Assembly (NCBI GenBank): GCA_016125075.1
Contig: WGMO01000002.1
Span: 1 to 64,000 of the forward strand
From: Terrimonas sp.
Lineage (GTDB): Bacteria > Bacteroidota > Bacteroidia > Chitinophagales > Chitinophagaceae
Length of the DNA stretch: 64,000 nucleotides
Reading direction: 5' to 3'
Shown here: positions 35,169 through 44,334 of the stretch, one piece after another
Layout of the letters: the number at the start of each line of letters is the position of its first letter
How positions within the stretch are numbered: position 1 is the first letter of the stretch
Translations under genes and position numbers: made by a program
Notes under the pieces: generated by a model
What the model was told of the DNA's origin: nothing
Database searches by the model: none
What the model saw: only the letters and a program-made list of their open reading frames with translations

Positions 35169-35489
35169 ATGATGAAATATATTGTGATTGGGCTTACCGT
35201 GTTATGGGTATTGTTTGGTTCCTGTACAAAAGATAAAGAAAAGACAGCTACTTTTTGCACAGATGGATTTATTTACTGGGGTGGTGACCCGGCAGTTGAC
35301 GGATCCGGCTGGTATTTTTCTACCCGTACAAACCGGGCACTGGAATACCCTTTACTGGAAATAGCCGATAGCTTACAAACCGATAGCTTGCCGGTACACC
35401 TCTGTCTGCAAAAAAGCCGGGAAAAATATTACTGCTTCTGCCCTCAGGATCTTTATTATTATACCATCATTTCGGCAGTAAAAAATTAA
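35169..35489 (+). CDS. Small lipoprotein of unknown function
   Basis: A 106-residue protein with lipoprotein signal MMKYIVIGLTVLWVLFGSC and then a Lys-rich linker. The mature part has a GGDPAVDGSGWYF segment and a C-terminal YYCFCPQDLYYYTI with two Cys. No family is recognised. It is divergent from nagA and its stop codon abuts that of the convergent nitrilase gene. Confidence 0.6.
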   Translation: MMKYIVIGLTVLWVLFGSCTKDKEKTATFCTDGFIYWGGDPAVDGSGWYFSTRTNRALEYPLLEIADSLQTDSLPVHLCLQKSREKYYCFCPQDLYYYTIISAVKN

Positions 35490-36281
35490 TCAGGGACTGA
35501 TCATAAAATGATCCCCGTCTTTCCAGAAAGGCAGTTTGGTGCGAATGGCCTCCAGTTCCGCTTTTTGCAGGGTTACCGTGAAAATGGATTCTCCTTCGGT
35601 TTTGGGGTTGAGCGGTTCTCCATAGGGGTTTACCACCATGCTGTCGCCGGTATAAGAATGATCATTACCATCCACACCCGTCCTGTTGACACCGATCACA
35701 AAACACTGGTTCTCTATCGCCCTTGCCTGCAGTAGTTTTTGCCAGGCCTGGACCCGCTTTTCCGGCCAGTTGGCCACATAGACCAGTACATCATATTCAG
35801 GCTCTCCGGATTGTACCTGTTGTCTTGACCAAACCGGAAAGCGAAGGTCATAACAGATCATGAGGTTGATTTTCCATCCTTTTACAGAAGCGATCAACCG
35901 GCTGTTCCCGGCCGTATAGTGTTCATCTTCCCCGGCGTAGGCAAAGCGGTGGCGTTTGTCATAAACACCCATTTGACCATTGGGTAACATCCAGATAAGC
36001 CGGTTAAAATATTGCCCCTTGTCTTTGATGATGACACTGCCCGTCAAGATGATATTCTTTTGAGTTGCCACCTGTTTCATCCAGGCAATGGTCTCCCCAT
36101 CCATGGTCTCGGCCAGCCTTTCCGGGTTCATACTGAAACCGGTACTGAACATTTCCGGGAGCACCACCAATTCGGTTTTTTCTTTGATAGCGAATATCTT
36201 TTCCCGGAACATGGCCAGGTTGGCCCCTTTATCTTCCCAATGAAGATCCGACTGTATGATTGTGACAGTTAACGTAGACAT
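35490..36281 (-). CDS. Omega-amidase-type nitrilase-family hydrolase
   Basis: About 263 residues from the ATG at 36281 (MSTLTVTIIQSDLHWED); the frame is open to 36728 but that extension is antisense to the next gene and not family-like. The Glu-Lys-Cys triad is in VVLPEMFSTGF (Glu43), YDKRHRF and LMICYDLRFPVW. The pattern is that of YafV/Nit2-type omega-amidases, which hydrolyse alpha-ketoglutaramate from glutamine transamination. It is divergent from the DUF1080 gene. Confidence 0.9.
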   Translation of the reverse strand: MSTLTVTIIQSDLHWEDKGANLAMFREKIFAIKEKTELVVLPEMFSTGFSMNPERLAETMDGETIAWMKQVATQKNIILTGSVIIKDKGQYFNRLIWMLPNGQMGVYDKRHRFAYAGEDEHYTAGNSRLIASVKGWKINLMICYDLRFPVWSRQQVQSGEPEYDVLVYVANWPEKRVQAWQKLLQARAIENQCFVIGVNRTGVDGNDHSYTGDSMVVNPYGEPLNPKTEGESIFTVTLQKAELEAIRTKLPFWKDGDHFMISP

Positions 36282-36305
36282 AATTGATAAAGAATTGTAA
36301 AGGTA

Positions 36306-36339
36306 TTGATCCTGTAATTTTTCAAAGCCCGTATCTTTA
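36306..36339 (+). promoter_or_regulatory. Probable promoter of the DUF1080 gene
   Basis: TTG at 36306-36308 and TATCTTTA at 36332-36339 (one mismatch to TAnnTTTG), separated by 23 bp and ending 18 bp before the ATG. Confidence 0.35.
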
Positions 36340-36357
36340 TCAGAAATACCTATCATC

Positions 36358-37095
36358 ATGAAAAGAATATCCCTGCTCTTCCTGACTACCGTCTCATTAT
36401 CTGCATTTGCCCAGGAAAAAAAAGACCCAACCTTAACGGAGGTCTGGCAACCCGAACCCCGTATTGTTACCCCCGGTACCATAAGCAGTGATCCCCCTTC
36501 AGATGCTATCGTTTTATTCAATGGAAAAGATCTGTCGAAATGGAAAAGTAAAAATGGGGGAGAAGCCGGTTGGCAACTGGGTGAAAATGCAATGACGGTG
36601 GTTGCAAAAAAAGGGGATATTGAAACCAAACAGGCTTTTGGTGATTGCCAGCTGCACATAGAATGGCGTACCCCCAAAGAAGTGGTGGGTTCAAGCCAGG
36701 GACGCGGTAACAGCGGCATTTTCTTCATGGGCCACTATGAACTGCAGGTCCTGGATAATTATAATAACCGGACCTATAGTAATGGCCAGGCCGGGAGTAT
36801 TTATAAGCAATATATGCCCCTGGTCAACGCCTGCCGCCCGCCGGGTGAATGGCAGACCTATGATGTAATTTTTACAGCACCCCGTTTCAATGAAAAAGAC
36901 AGCACCTTAAAATCCCCGGCTTATATTACCGTTCTCCACAATGGAGTACTGGTTCAAAACCATACGGCGATCTGGGGCAGTACCACCTATATCGGGATCG
37001 CCCAATACGAACTGCACAGGGATAAAGAGCCCCTGGTATTACAGGACCATAATAACCCCGTTAGTTACAGGAATATCTGGATCAGGGAACTGTAA
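36358..37095 (+). CDS. DUF1080 / 3-keto-disaccharide hydrolase-like secreted protein
   Basis: A 245-residue exported protein (signal MKRISLLFLTTVSLSAFAQ). The DUF1080 fold is a concanavalin-like beta-sandwich and its signatures are visible: LFNGKDLSKWKSKNG, DCQLHIEWRTP, GRGNSGIFFMGHYELQVLD and the HNGVLVQNH strand. Members bind or hydrolyse glycans, including 3-keto-glucosides, in Bacteroidota and Planctomycetes. Downstream is a hairpin terminator, so it is monocistronic. Confidence 0.88.
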   Translation: MKRISLLFLTTVSLSAFAQEKKDPTLTEVWQPEPRIVTPGTISSDPPSDAIVLFNGKDLSKWKSKNGGEAGWQLGENAMTVVAKKGDIETKQAFGDCQLHIEWRTPKEVVGSSQGRGNSGIFFMGHYELQVLDNYNNRTYSNGQAGSIYKQYMPLVNACRPPGEWQTYDVIFTAPRFNEKDSTLKSPAYITVLHNGVLVQNHTAIWGSTTYIGIAQYELHRDKEPLVLQDHNNPVSYRNIWIREL

Positions 37096-37141
37096 ACACC
37101 ATTCGTAAATGGCCTGAACCCAAAAAGAAGGTTACCGATGG

Positions 37142-37180
37142 AAAATGATAAGCGGTATCTTTTTACCCGTTTATCATTTT
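37142..37180 (+). terminator. Hairpin terminator after the DUF1080 gene
   Basis: A 14-bp stem (37142-37155 with 37167-37180, one G-U pair) around a T-rich loop; the 3' arm itself ends in TTTT. It lies 47 bp past the stop codon. Confidence 0.6.
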
Positions 37181-37239
37181 AACAGGCTGAAGTCAACCTC
37201 ATTTTGTATTTTCCCGTCTCTAAATTCAAAACCGCCACT

Positions 37240-39477
37240 ATGCGCTTCAAAAATCAAAGAAAAAAAATATTTGTAACCATCCTGTTACAGTTTTTGCTGG
37301 TTGTTTTATTGGGCCAGCCGGGAATACCCGTAACCAAATGGACCCCCGACGGAAACAGTTATTACCAGGCCGAAAAAGGAGAGATCGTAAAAATTGATCT
37401 TCCGGGTTTGACCAGGACAACCTTTATCAGCAAAAAAGATCTTACAGAAAACGGTAAAGCAATTATTCCCCGCAGCTTCCAGTTATCGGACGACGGCACC
37501 ATGGCTTTGATCTATACCAATGCGAAAAAAGTTTGGCGTTATCCTACCCGTGGTGATTATTGGGTGCTGAACCGGACGAATGGAGCTCTCAAACAAATCG
37601 GGAAAGACAGACCGGCTTCTTCCCTGCAATTTGCCAAGTTTTCGCCTGATGCAAAAAAAGTGGCTTATGTGAGCGAACATAATATATACGTGGAAGATCT
37701 TGCCAGCGGTGCTGTTAAGAAACTAACGGATGACAAGGGTACCAAGAAACTGATCAATGGAACTTTTGACTGGGTTTATGAAGAAGAGTTTGCCCTCCGT
37801 GATGGATTCCGCTGGAGCCCCGATGGCAACAGTATCGCATACTGGCAGATTGATGCGAACCAGATCCGTGATTATTACATGCTGAATACGACCGACTCTG
37901 TTTACAGCCAGGTAATCCCGGTGGAATATCCCAAAGTGGGGGAACCGCCTTCACCTGCAAAGATTGGTGTGGTGGATATCAATACGGGAACCACAAAATG
38001 GATGGATATACCCGGTGATCCCGCCCAGCACTATATCGTTCGTATGGAGTGGAGCGGACCGGGAGAAATCATCGTACAGCAACTGAACCGTAAACAAAAC
38101 GAAAGCAAACTGTTGTTATGCAATGCTGCCACCGCCGCGGCAAAAACCATCTATACGGAAAGCGATTCGGCCTGGGTGGCCACCATCAGCGAATGGAGCA
38201 ATGATGTGACCGGCTGGGACTGGATGAACAATAAAAAAGAGTTCCTCTGGTTGAGTGAAAAAGACGGGTGGAGGCATTTATACCGTATTGCCCATGATGG
38301 TTCTAAAGAAACCCTGATCACAAAAGGAGATTATGATGTGATCGAATTCCTCCTGGCAGATGAGAAAAAAGGATATGTCTATTTCACCGCCTCCCCAAAG
38401 AATGCAACCCAGAAATACCTCTATAAGACCAGCCTGGACGGTAAGGGGAAATTAGACCTTATCTCTCCTGCTTCCGAAGTGGGAACACATAGCTATGAAA
38501 TTGCCCCCAGCGGAAAATTTGCCAAACACAGCTTTTCGAATTATTATACCATGCCCATGAATGAATGGGTTTACCTGCCCGATCATAAACCTTTTAATGA
38601 AAAAGACGATATCAGTAAAAAGCTGAAACCGGAAAATGAAACCAATAGCAACACTTCCTATTTCCAGGTAACAACAGATGATGGTGTAACGATGGATGGA
38701 TGGATGGTCAAACCAAAAAACTTTGACGCCACCAAAAAATACCCGGTTGTGTTTTATGTTTATGGAGAACCTGCCGCAACTACCGTAAACGACAGTTATG
38801 GTGGTGCCGGTAACTTCTTATATGGAGGAGATATGGAAACCGACGGCTATATCCAGGTTTCCGTTGATAACCGGGGCACCCCTGCACCAAAGGGGCGCGC
38901 CTGGAGAAAAGCCATTTATAAAAACATAGGTCAGATCAATATTCATGACCAGGCCATGGCCGCCAAAAAAATACTGCAATGGCCCAATATCGATACCACC
39001 CGTGTGGCCGTCTGGGGTTGGAGCGGTGGTGGTTCATCCACCCTGAACCTGATGTTCCAGTATCCTGAAATATACAAGACCGGTATTTCCATTGCTCCGG
39101 TAACCAGCTCCCTGCTGTATGATAATATCTATACCGAAAGATATATGGGGCTTCCGCAGGAAGACATGGAACCTTATACCAAAGGGGCGGCACTGACCTA
39201 TGCAAAAAACCTGAAAGGGAACTTACTGGTGATTCATGGTACCGGTGATGATAATGTACACTACCAGAATATGGAGAAACTTGTCAATGAGCTGGTCAAG
39301 TACCAGAAGCAATTCCAGTTCATGGCCTATCCCAACAGGACACACAGTATTAGTGAGGGACAGGGCACTTTTCAGCACCTTTCCGCTTTATACACCAAGT
39401 TCTTACGGGAAAACTGCCCCCCTGGCGGAAGAACAGATGAAGAAATAAAACTGGCGAACCAGAAAAAAGCATTTTAA
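37240..39477 (+). CDS. Dipeptidyl peptidase IV (S9B family)
   Basis: About 745 residues from the ATG at 37240; a TTG at 37204 is in frame but adds a non-signal extension. A signal sequence is followed by the DPP-IV N-terminal beta-propeller, with DWVYEEEFALRDGFRWSPDG (the Glu pair that binds the substrate N-terminus), and the alpha/beta hydrolase domain with nucleophile GWSGGGSS, Asp in HGTGDDNVH and His in NRTHSI. It releases Xaa-Pro or Xaa-Ala dipeptides from peptides in the periplasm. An S46 peptidase elsewhere in the window supplies complementary specificity. Confidence 0.92.
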   Translation: MRFKNQRKKIFVTILLQFLLVVLLGQPGIPVTKWTPDGNSYYQAEKGEIVKIDLPGLTRTTFISKKDLTENGKAIIPRSFQLSDDGTMALIYTNAKKVWRYPTRGDYWVLNRTNGALKQIGKDRPASSLQFAKFSPDAKKVAYVSEHNIYVEDLASGAVKKLTDDKGTKKLINGTFDWVYEEEFALRDGFRWSPDGNSIAYWQIDANQIRDYYMLNTTDSVYSQVIPVEYPKVGEPPSPAKIGVVDINTGTTKWMDIPGDPAQHYIVRMEWSGPGEIIVQQLNRKQNESKLLLCNAATAAAKTIYTESDSAWVATISEWSNDVTGWDWMNNKKEFLWLSEKDGWRHLYRIAHDGSKETLITKGDYDVIEFLLADEKKGYVYFTASPKNATQKYLYKTSLDGKGKLDLISPASEVGTHSYEIAPSGKFAKHSFSNYYTMPMNEWVYLPDHKPFNEKDDISKKLKPENETNSNTSYFQVTTDDGVTMDGWMVKPKNFDATKKYPVVFYVYGEPAATTVNDSYGGAGNFLYGGDMETDGYIQVSVDNRGTPAPKGRAWRKAIYKNIGQINIHDQAMAAKKILQWPNIDTTRVAVWGWSGGGSSTLNLMFQYPEIYKTGISIAPVTSSLLYDNIYTERYMGLPQEDMEPYTKGAALTYAKNLKGNLLVIHGTGDDNVHYQNMEKLVNELVKYQKQFQFMAYPNRTHSISEGQGTFQHLSALYTKFLRENCPPGGRTDEEIKLANQKKAF

Positions 39478-39500
39478 TAACCAGTAAAAATAATGCTTAC

Positions 39501-39532
39501 AAAGGGCGGACCGGATCCGCCCTTTATTTTTT
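39501..39532 (+). terminator. Terminator after the DPP IV gene
   Basis: A perfect 10-bp GC-rich stem (39501-39510 with 39516-39525), loop CCGGA, followed by ATTTTTT. It overlaps the 3' end of the convergent recX gene by a few bases. Confidence 0.85.
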
Positions 39533-40006
39533 GGACTGTTCGTTGATAAACCGGTTAATCAATACGGCTTCAAACCCTTTTTGCAAAAGGTATTCCCTTG
39601 TCTTGCTCATTTTTACAAAGGAATTGACACCGGCCCCTTTTATGGAGTTCCACCGCTTTTCCGCTACCAGCATAAAGGTTTTCTCGTAATCCTCCTCACC
39701 AATCTCTTTTAAGGCCTTCCGGATACAATAATCACTTACCTGTTTTTGTTTGAGTGCATATTTGATTTTGACACGGCCCCATTGCTTCATCCTGAATTTT
39801 CCCCCTGCAAATGCAATAGCAAACCGCTCTTCATTCAGGTAGCCGTCCTGGATCAGTTCGGAGAGCAGTTCCTCTACCTGGTTTTTCCACAACCCGAAAG
39901 AGTAGGCTTTCTCTTTTACTTCACTATGGCTCCTTTCCTGGTAAGCACAGTATTGCCTGAGTTTTTGCAGGGCCTGTTCCTTTGATAATTTTTTGCGGTG
40001 TAACAT
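39524..40006 (-). CDS. recX: Regulatory protein RecX
   Basis: About 160 residues, all alpha, starting at the ATG at 40006 (MLHRKKLSKEQALQKLRQYC); the frame also opens at 40054 but that overlaps the preceding gene. RecX repeats are visible: YQERSHSEVKEKAYSFG, LIQDGYLNEERFAIAFAGGK and IKYALKQKQVSDYCIRKAL. RecX caps RecA filaments and limits recombination. recA is not adjacent; instead the gene is the last of an operon with a protease and a YbjN-like protein. Confidence 0.9.
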   Translation of the reverse strand: MLHRKKLSKEQALQKLRQYCAYQERSHSEVKEKAYSFGLWKNQVEELLSELIQDGYLNEERFAIAFAGGKFRMKQWGRVKIKYALKQKQVSDYCIRKALKEIGEEDYEKTFMLVAEKRWNSIKGAGVNSFVKMSKTREYLLQKGFEAVLINRFINEQSKK

Positions 40007-40029
40007 GGCTTCGGAGATTTCATCAATCC

Positions 40030-41136
40030 CTATTCTTCCAGCCTTTCCACACATCCATATTCCTGTTTCAGGTAATCATCATACTCGTCGGCTTTCCTGA
40101 AAAGGTGATGCAGTACGGCTGTACCGGATTCTTTGGTGATGTCAAGATCATAAATAATGCTGGAAAGAACGATATTCTGTTTGACACAGCTTAACACAAG
40201 ACCGTTAAGTTTATAGTTTTCCTTCAACAGGAAATGATACAAAGCCTTGATCCTTGCTGGTTCCACCGGCAACTGGCAGAGATAAGCATCCCCGGCAATA
40301 AAATAGTTTTCCGGATTATACGTGATCCGGATCCTGGCAGAACCTTCTTTCACGCTCCAGTTATTGCTTCCTTCCCTGGCCAGTTTGATGTCTTTGCCAA
40401 GTGACTTTAAAATATCTTCAATGGTCTTTGCGACCCCAACCGGTTCAATTTCCTTTTCAGGAACTGCGGGGATCACTACTTCGGTACCACAACTGGGGCA
40501 GTATTTACCCGAGTCGATATTATCCGGTAATACCAAAAACCCGCAACTGTAACAACGTGTGGAGGGGAAACCCCTGTTTGGTACATATAAATTCAAAGCC
40601 TCCAGCAGGTACGATACGGGCAATGCAAAGCCCAGGTTATCGCCGCCCCGGATGATAAAGGTGTTGACTCCGATGATCTCACCCCTTGCATTTACCAGGG
40701 GGCCACCGCTGTTACCGGGATTGATGGCGGCATCGATCTGGATAAACTTGAGCCCGTCGCGAATCCTGTCAACCTTGCTGATCATCCCCTGTGTGGCCGT
40801 ATAATTCAAACCGTAGGGATGTCCAATCGCAATGACCGCATCTCCGTCTTTCAGGGTTTCGTAGCGCCCCAGTGTTAATTCCGGCAGACCGATATCACCT
40901 GGTGGTTCAAGAAAGGCAAGGTCATGTTTCCTGTCGGTATAAAAGACCCTGGATATCCTTTTGTCAAAAGTCTTTCCGGCAATCGTCACTTCTGCATTGT
41001 TCCCTACTACGTGGTCGTTAGTAATGATAAGGTCATATTCTTTCAGGTAGAAACCGGTACCCGTTCCCGCCTGCGTAGCGATCTGGATGATGGCTGGTTG
41101 AAATCGTTCAATCGTTACCTGTGACCCGGGTTCCAT
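40030..41136 (-). CDS. Intracellular trypsin-fold protease with zinc ribbon and YbjN-like domain
   Basis: A 368-residue protein without a signal peptide or membrane segment. Residues 10-185 are a trypsin-like/HtrA-type protease domain with His42 (TNDHVVG), Asp72 (KHDLAFL) and Ser143 (NPGNSGGP). A four-cysteine zinc ribbon follows (Cys195, Cys198, Cys213, Cys216). Residues 240-355 look like a YbjN / type III chaperone-like domain, so the usual PDZ domain of HtrA is replaced. Because it lacks an export signal it should work in the cytosol. It starts 2 bp after the YbjN-like gene, and recX follows after 23 bp. Confidence 0.8.
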   Translation of the reverse strand: MEPGSQVTIERFQPAIIQIATQAGTGTGFYLKEYDLIITNDHVVGNNAEVTIAGKTFDKRISRVFYTDRKHDLAFLEPPGDIGLPELTLGRYETLKDGDAVIAIGHPYGLNYTATQGMISKVDRIRDGLKFIQIDAAINPGNSGGPLVNARGEIIGVNTFIIRGGDNLGFALPVSYLLEALNLYVPNRGFPSTRCYSCGFLVLPDNIDSGKYCPSCGTEVVIPAVPEKEIEPVGVAKTIEDILKSLGKDIKLAREGSNNWSVKEGSARIRITYNPENYFIAGDAYLCQLPVEPARIKALYHFLLKENYKLNGLVLSCVKQNIVLSSIIYDLDITKESGTAVLHHLFRKADEYDDYLKQEYGCVERLEE

Positions 41137-41138
41137 AA

Positions 41139-42458
41139 TTACTTGTTTTCAAAATTCAGGAATTCAATTTCGCTCGAAAAGGACTGGTTGAAATGCATCA
41201 TGTTCTCAAAATCCAGGCTTTCTGTCCTGAAGTTAAGCTGGGGGTATTTCCTGCTCCACTCCTCGTTGATCTCGTTGATCCTTTTATAGATATCTTCTGT
41301 TAAAAACTTAGACGCTGTTTTATCATAATATTTTCTTTCAAAACCCAGCGCTTCAAAATAATCGCTGTAATTCACCCGCATGAATAATTCAAAAAAAGCC
41401 GTAACCGGTTTGGGAAGGCTGTAGGAAAACTGGCAGTAGGAAATGCCATACTCGCTGATCTTTTCGGCAATAAGGGGATATTTATTGTCCCTGAACCAGG
41501 CCGTTCCCTGGTTGGCATTACCGATGACATCGGCGATCGTTTTGTAATGTTGCGGTGCAACGATCGAAAAGGTATGCGTGGACCTGTATAAACAGGCAAA
41601 GACCTCTTCCTTGCTGCGCTCCCTGATCATGACAAAGGCCCCGATCAGTTCCTGGTTTTTTTCAGGGACGGGTCTGTCGTCCTTCCTGAAATAGGCTTCC
41701 ACCAGTTTCTCAATATCATGCATGAGGCTGCCCTCCGGTACCAGCAGGTAATCGATTCGGAATGCAAGGGCCAGTAATAAATAGGCGATCCCGCCATGAA
41801 ACTTGTCGGCATCCAGCGTATTCACATAATCAAGCGTTTCTGTGATCCAATGCTGCAGGAACTGGTACTTGGTTTCTTTTTCTTGCTCCGGAATCTCTTT
41901 TACGTGTTCCGTATCGTGTTTCTCCAATATGGTAAAATCCTTCACTAACAGGTCATCCTGCTTATCGGCCTTGGTGGCCAGCTCCTTAAGCCCGTAATAA
42001 AGTTTATTGGGATTGGAGACCTCCGTCGGAGAATCAAACCGCATACAAAGCCTTTCATCATCCAGGGCAAAACGGGTATAATAGAGACTGAAGTTCATTT
42101 CCAGGAGGCGGCGCATCACCGGTGTACTGGGCTGGGGCATACGGGCCAGGGTGACTTCGGCAGAAAAGAGGTTTTCATCATATCGGCCCCTCACGATTTT
42201 AGAACCCTGGAAGAGTTCAAAACGCCCTTCTTTCCCGTTTCTTTCATAAGCAACATTCTTTATGCTGTCATCTGACAGGTAATCAAAAAACGCATCAAAG
42301 GATTCGGGATACCGTTTTTCCTTGAAAAGATGATCAGCCTCGGTCCACCTGTTGACTTTTTCCGTCGATTTATTATTATCGGAGTAACGGCCAAACTGGA
42401 TATCCGGCACGGTCTGTTCGGGTCTTTTCCTTCCTTTTCCAAATAATCTTTCAAACAT
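41139..42458 (-). CDS. Cytosolic protein with YbjN-like N-terminal domain
   Basis: About 439 residues from the ATG at 42458 (MFERLFGKGRKRPEQ); the longer frame to 42578 is not coding-like. No signal peptide is present. Residues 55-180 (GRFELFQGSKIVRG, then VMRRLLEMNFSLYYTRFALDDERLCMRF split by a short loop) resemble the YbjN / type III secretion chaperone-like fold. The rest is helical and unfamiliar. The same fold seems to occur at the C-terminus of the next protein, a protease whose ATG is 2 bp downstream, so the two may form a complex. Function unknown. Confidence 0.6.
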   Translation of the reverse strand: MFERLFGKGRKRPEQTVPDIQFGRYSDNNKSTEKVNRWTEADHLFKEKRYPESFDAFFDYLSDDSIKNVAYERNGKEGRFELFQGSKIVRGRYDENLFSAEVTLARMPQPSTPVMRRLLEMNFSLYYTRFALDDERLCMRFDSPTEVSNPNKLYYGLKELATKADKQDDLLVKDFTILEKHDTEHVKEIPEQEKETKYQFLQHWITETLDYVNTLDADKFHGGIAYLLLALAFRIDYLLVPEGSLMHDIEKLVEAYFRKDDRPVPEKNQELIGAFVMIRERSKEEVFACLYRSTHTFSIVAPQHYKTIADVIGNANQGTAWFRDNKYPLIAEKISEYGISYCQFSYSLPKPVTAFFELFMRVNYSDYFEALGFERKYYDKTASKFLTEDIYKRINEINEEWSRKYPQLNFRTESLDFENMMHFNQSFSSEIEFLNFENK

Positions 42459-42613
42459 GTACAGTCGTTTAACGGAAATCGAAAGATAACTAAAAATAAA
42501 AGAAGGATGCAATATTCCGACCGGGTTATATGTCCTTTCCCGGTGGTGATTTTCTCTTTTTTCCGGGGGAATCCACAACCATCAACAAGATATTCCCAAC
42601 ACGCGTTAATATA

Positions 42614-42643
42614 TTGGCTATAAGACAAAAATCAGTAGTTTCG
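42614..42643 (+). promoter_or_regulatory. Probable promoter of dnaN
   Basis: TTG at 42614-42616 and TAGTTTCG at 42636-42643 (one mismatch to TAnnTTTG), 19 bp apart, ending 18 bp before the dnaN ATG. Confidence 0.35.
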
Positions 42644-42661
42644 CCCCAAACAAGATCAAAG

Positions 42662-43777
42662 ATGAAGTTTATTGTTTCCTCTTCAGCGTTATTAAAACAA
42701 CTGCAGCAGATTGCCGGCGTCATCAATGCCAACACCGTACTGCCCATCCTGGAAGATTTTCTTTTCGAAGTGGAAAAAAACAGTTTATCGGTAGTAGCCA
42801 CCGACCTGGAAACAGTCATGCGCATCCGCCTGGATGTGGAAGCAAAAGACAGCGGCAAGGTTTGTATCCCTGCCAAGATCCTCATGGACAGTTTAAAGAA
42901 CATACCCGACCAGCCCCTCACCTTCAATATTGATAAAAATTTTTCGATTGAACTGACCAGCGATAATGGAAAGTATAAAGTGATGGGGGAGAATCCCGAT
43001 AATTTCCCGAAAGAGCCTTCGGCCGACGAAACCACCTCCTTCACCACTATTTCGTCTGCATTGATCACGGCCATCAACAAAACCATCTTTGCTGTGAGCA
43101 ATGATGACCTGCGCCCGGCCATGACCGGCGTTTATTTTGAATTGGATAAAAAGGGTATGCAAACAGTGGCCACTGATGCACACCGGCTGGTTCGGTTTAA
43201 AAGAACCGATGTGAAATGCCCGAAAAGCGACTCCTTTATCGTACCGAAGAAACCGCTTACCCTGCTGAAGTCGGCACTTCCCGACAACGATGATGAAATC
43301 ACTATTAGTTATAACAGCAACCACCTCTTTGTTCAGCACGGGACTACACAAATGAGTTGCCGGTTGATCGATGCCAGGTTCCCCGATTATAAAGTGGTGA
43401 TCCCAACGGATAACCCTTATAAATTAACCGTAAATAAAAATGATTTCCAGGGCGCGCTGCGCCGGGTCAGCATTTTCAGTAATAAAAGTACGAACCAGGT
43501 GGCCCTGAGTATTGCCGGCAGCCAGCTCGAGCTCACGGCACAGGATATCGATTTTTCATTCGAAGGGGATGAAAAAATGAAATGCCGTTATGATGGGGAA
43601 GACCTGACCATCGCCTTTAATGCCCGTTTTTTAATTGAAATGCTGAGTGCCGCTGATGGCGATGAAATTCAGATGGAGCTTTCAACACCTACAAAAGCGG
43701 GGATCATTAAACCCACCGAAAAAGTGGAAAACGAGGAATTAATGATGCTGGTAATGCCCTTGATGCTTAACCAGTAA
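42662..43777 (+). CDS. dnaN: DNA polymerase III beta subunit (sliding clamp)
   Basis: 371 residues from the ATG at 42662 (MKFIVSSSALLKQLQQIAG); an in-frame opening to 42530 is not conserved sequence. Three clamp domains are readable: NTVLPILEDFLFEV with VVATDLETVMRI, then ALITAINKTIFAVSNDDLRPAMTGVYFE with VATDAHRLVRF, and the C-terminal IEMLSAADGDEIQMELS with VMPLML. The clamp tethers the replicative polymerase. dnaA and recF, its neighbours in many genomes, are not next to it here. Confidence 0.97.
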   Translation: MKFIVSSSALLKQLQQIAGVINANTVLPILEDFLFEVEKNSLSVVATDLETVMRIRLDVEAKDSGKVCIPAKILMDSLKNIPDQPLTFNIDKNFSIELTSDNGKYKVMGENPDNFPKEPSADETTSFTTISSALITAINKTIFAVSNDDLRPAMTGVYFELDKKGMQTVATDAHRLVRFKRTDVKCPKSDSFIVPKKPLTLLKSALPDNDDEITISYNSNHLFVQHGTTQMSCRLIDARFPDYKVVIPTDNPYKLTVNKNDFQGALRRVSIFSNKSTNQVALSIAGSQLELTAQDIDFSFEGDEKMKCRYDGEDLTIAFNARFLIEMLSAADGDEIQMELSTPTKAGIIKPTEKVENEELMMLVMPLMLNQ

Positions 43778-43813
43778 AAATTGCCCTTTTTTAAGATATA
43801 TTAAATAAATTCA

Positions 43814-43838
43814 ACCTCCGGGCTCCCGGGGGTTTTTT
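43814..43838 (+). terminator. Terminator after dnaN
   Basis: ACCTCCGG pairs with CCGGGGGT (one G-U pair) around a GCTC loop and is followed by TTTTTT, 37 bp after the dnaN stop. Confidence 0.8.
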
Positions 43839-43861
43839 ATTGTATAAACGAAATACGCAGT

Positions 43862-44281
43862 ATGGACTTTGTTCATTTGGATACCTACCTGAACTATATA
43901 GATGCCAATATTATCCTGGGAAGGCTCGAAAACGAAGGGATCAATTGCTGGTTAATGGATGAAAATACGGTAACCGTAAACCCGATCTGGAACCAGGCTG
44001 TAGGGGGTATTAAACTCATGGTGGCTTCGCAACAGGCAGAATGGGCGCTCGAACTCCTGTCGGCTTTTAAAGAGGAAAAAAAACAAGCAATAAAATGTAT
44101 TCACTGCGGTTCGGGCAATATTGAATTTGTCACCACGCCCCGTAAAGCCTCCAACTGGCTGGGCGCCTTTGCCGGGTTTTTCCTGGGTGACCTGGCCCTC
44201 CCGGTCGACAAAGTATACCATTGCTTTGACTGCAAAGCAGAATTTTCACAGGAAAAAATGGATAAAAAAAATGAATTCTAA
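43862..44281 (+). CDS. DUF2007 protein with C-terminal zinc ribbon
   Basis: A 139-residue protein. Residues 1-70 are a DUF2007 (putative signal-transducing) domain, with HLDTYLNYIDANIILGRLE and the LMVASQQAEWALELL helix of an ACT-like fold. Residues 80-130 hold two CxxC pairs (CIHCG and CFDCK) that should bind zinc. The role is unknown; such proteins are common in Bacteroidota and may regulate by small-molecule or protein binding. Confidence 0.8.
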   Translation: MDFVHLDTYLNYIDANIILGRLENEGINCWLMDENTVTVNPIWNQAVGGIKLMVASQQAEWALELLSAFKEEKKQAIKCIHCGSGNIEFVTTPRKASNWLGAFAGFFLGDLALPVDKVYHCFDCKAEFSQEKMDKKNEF

Positions 44282-44334
44282 ACTGTACCGGCCAAACTTT
44301 ATTTTACCTTGTAAACGTCAAACCGTTTCTTGCT

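Noticed and set aside
42526-43122. Minus-strand frame of 198 residues over the start of dnaN
   Set aside because: Shadow of dnaN; composition is low-quality and it crosses the conserved clamp domain.
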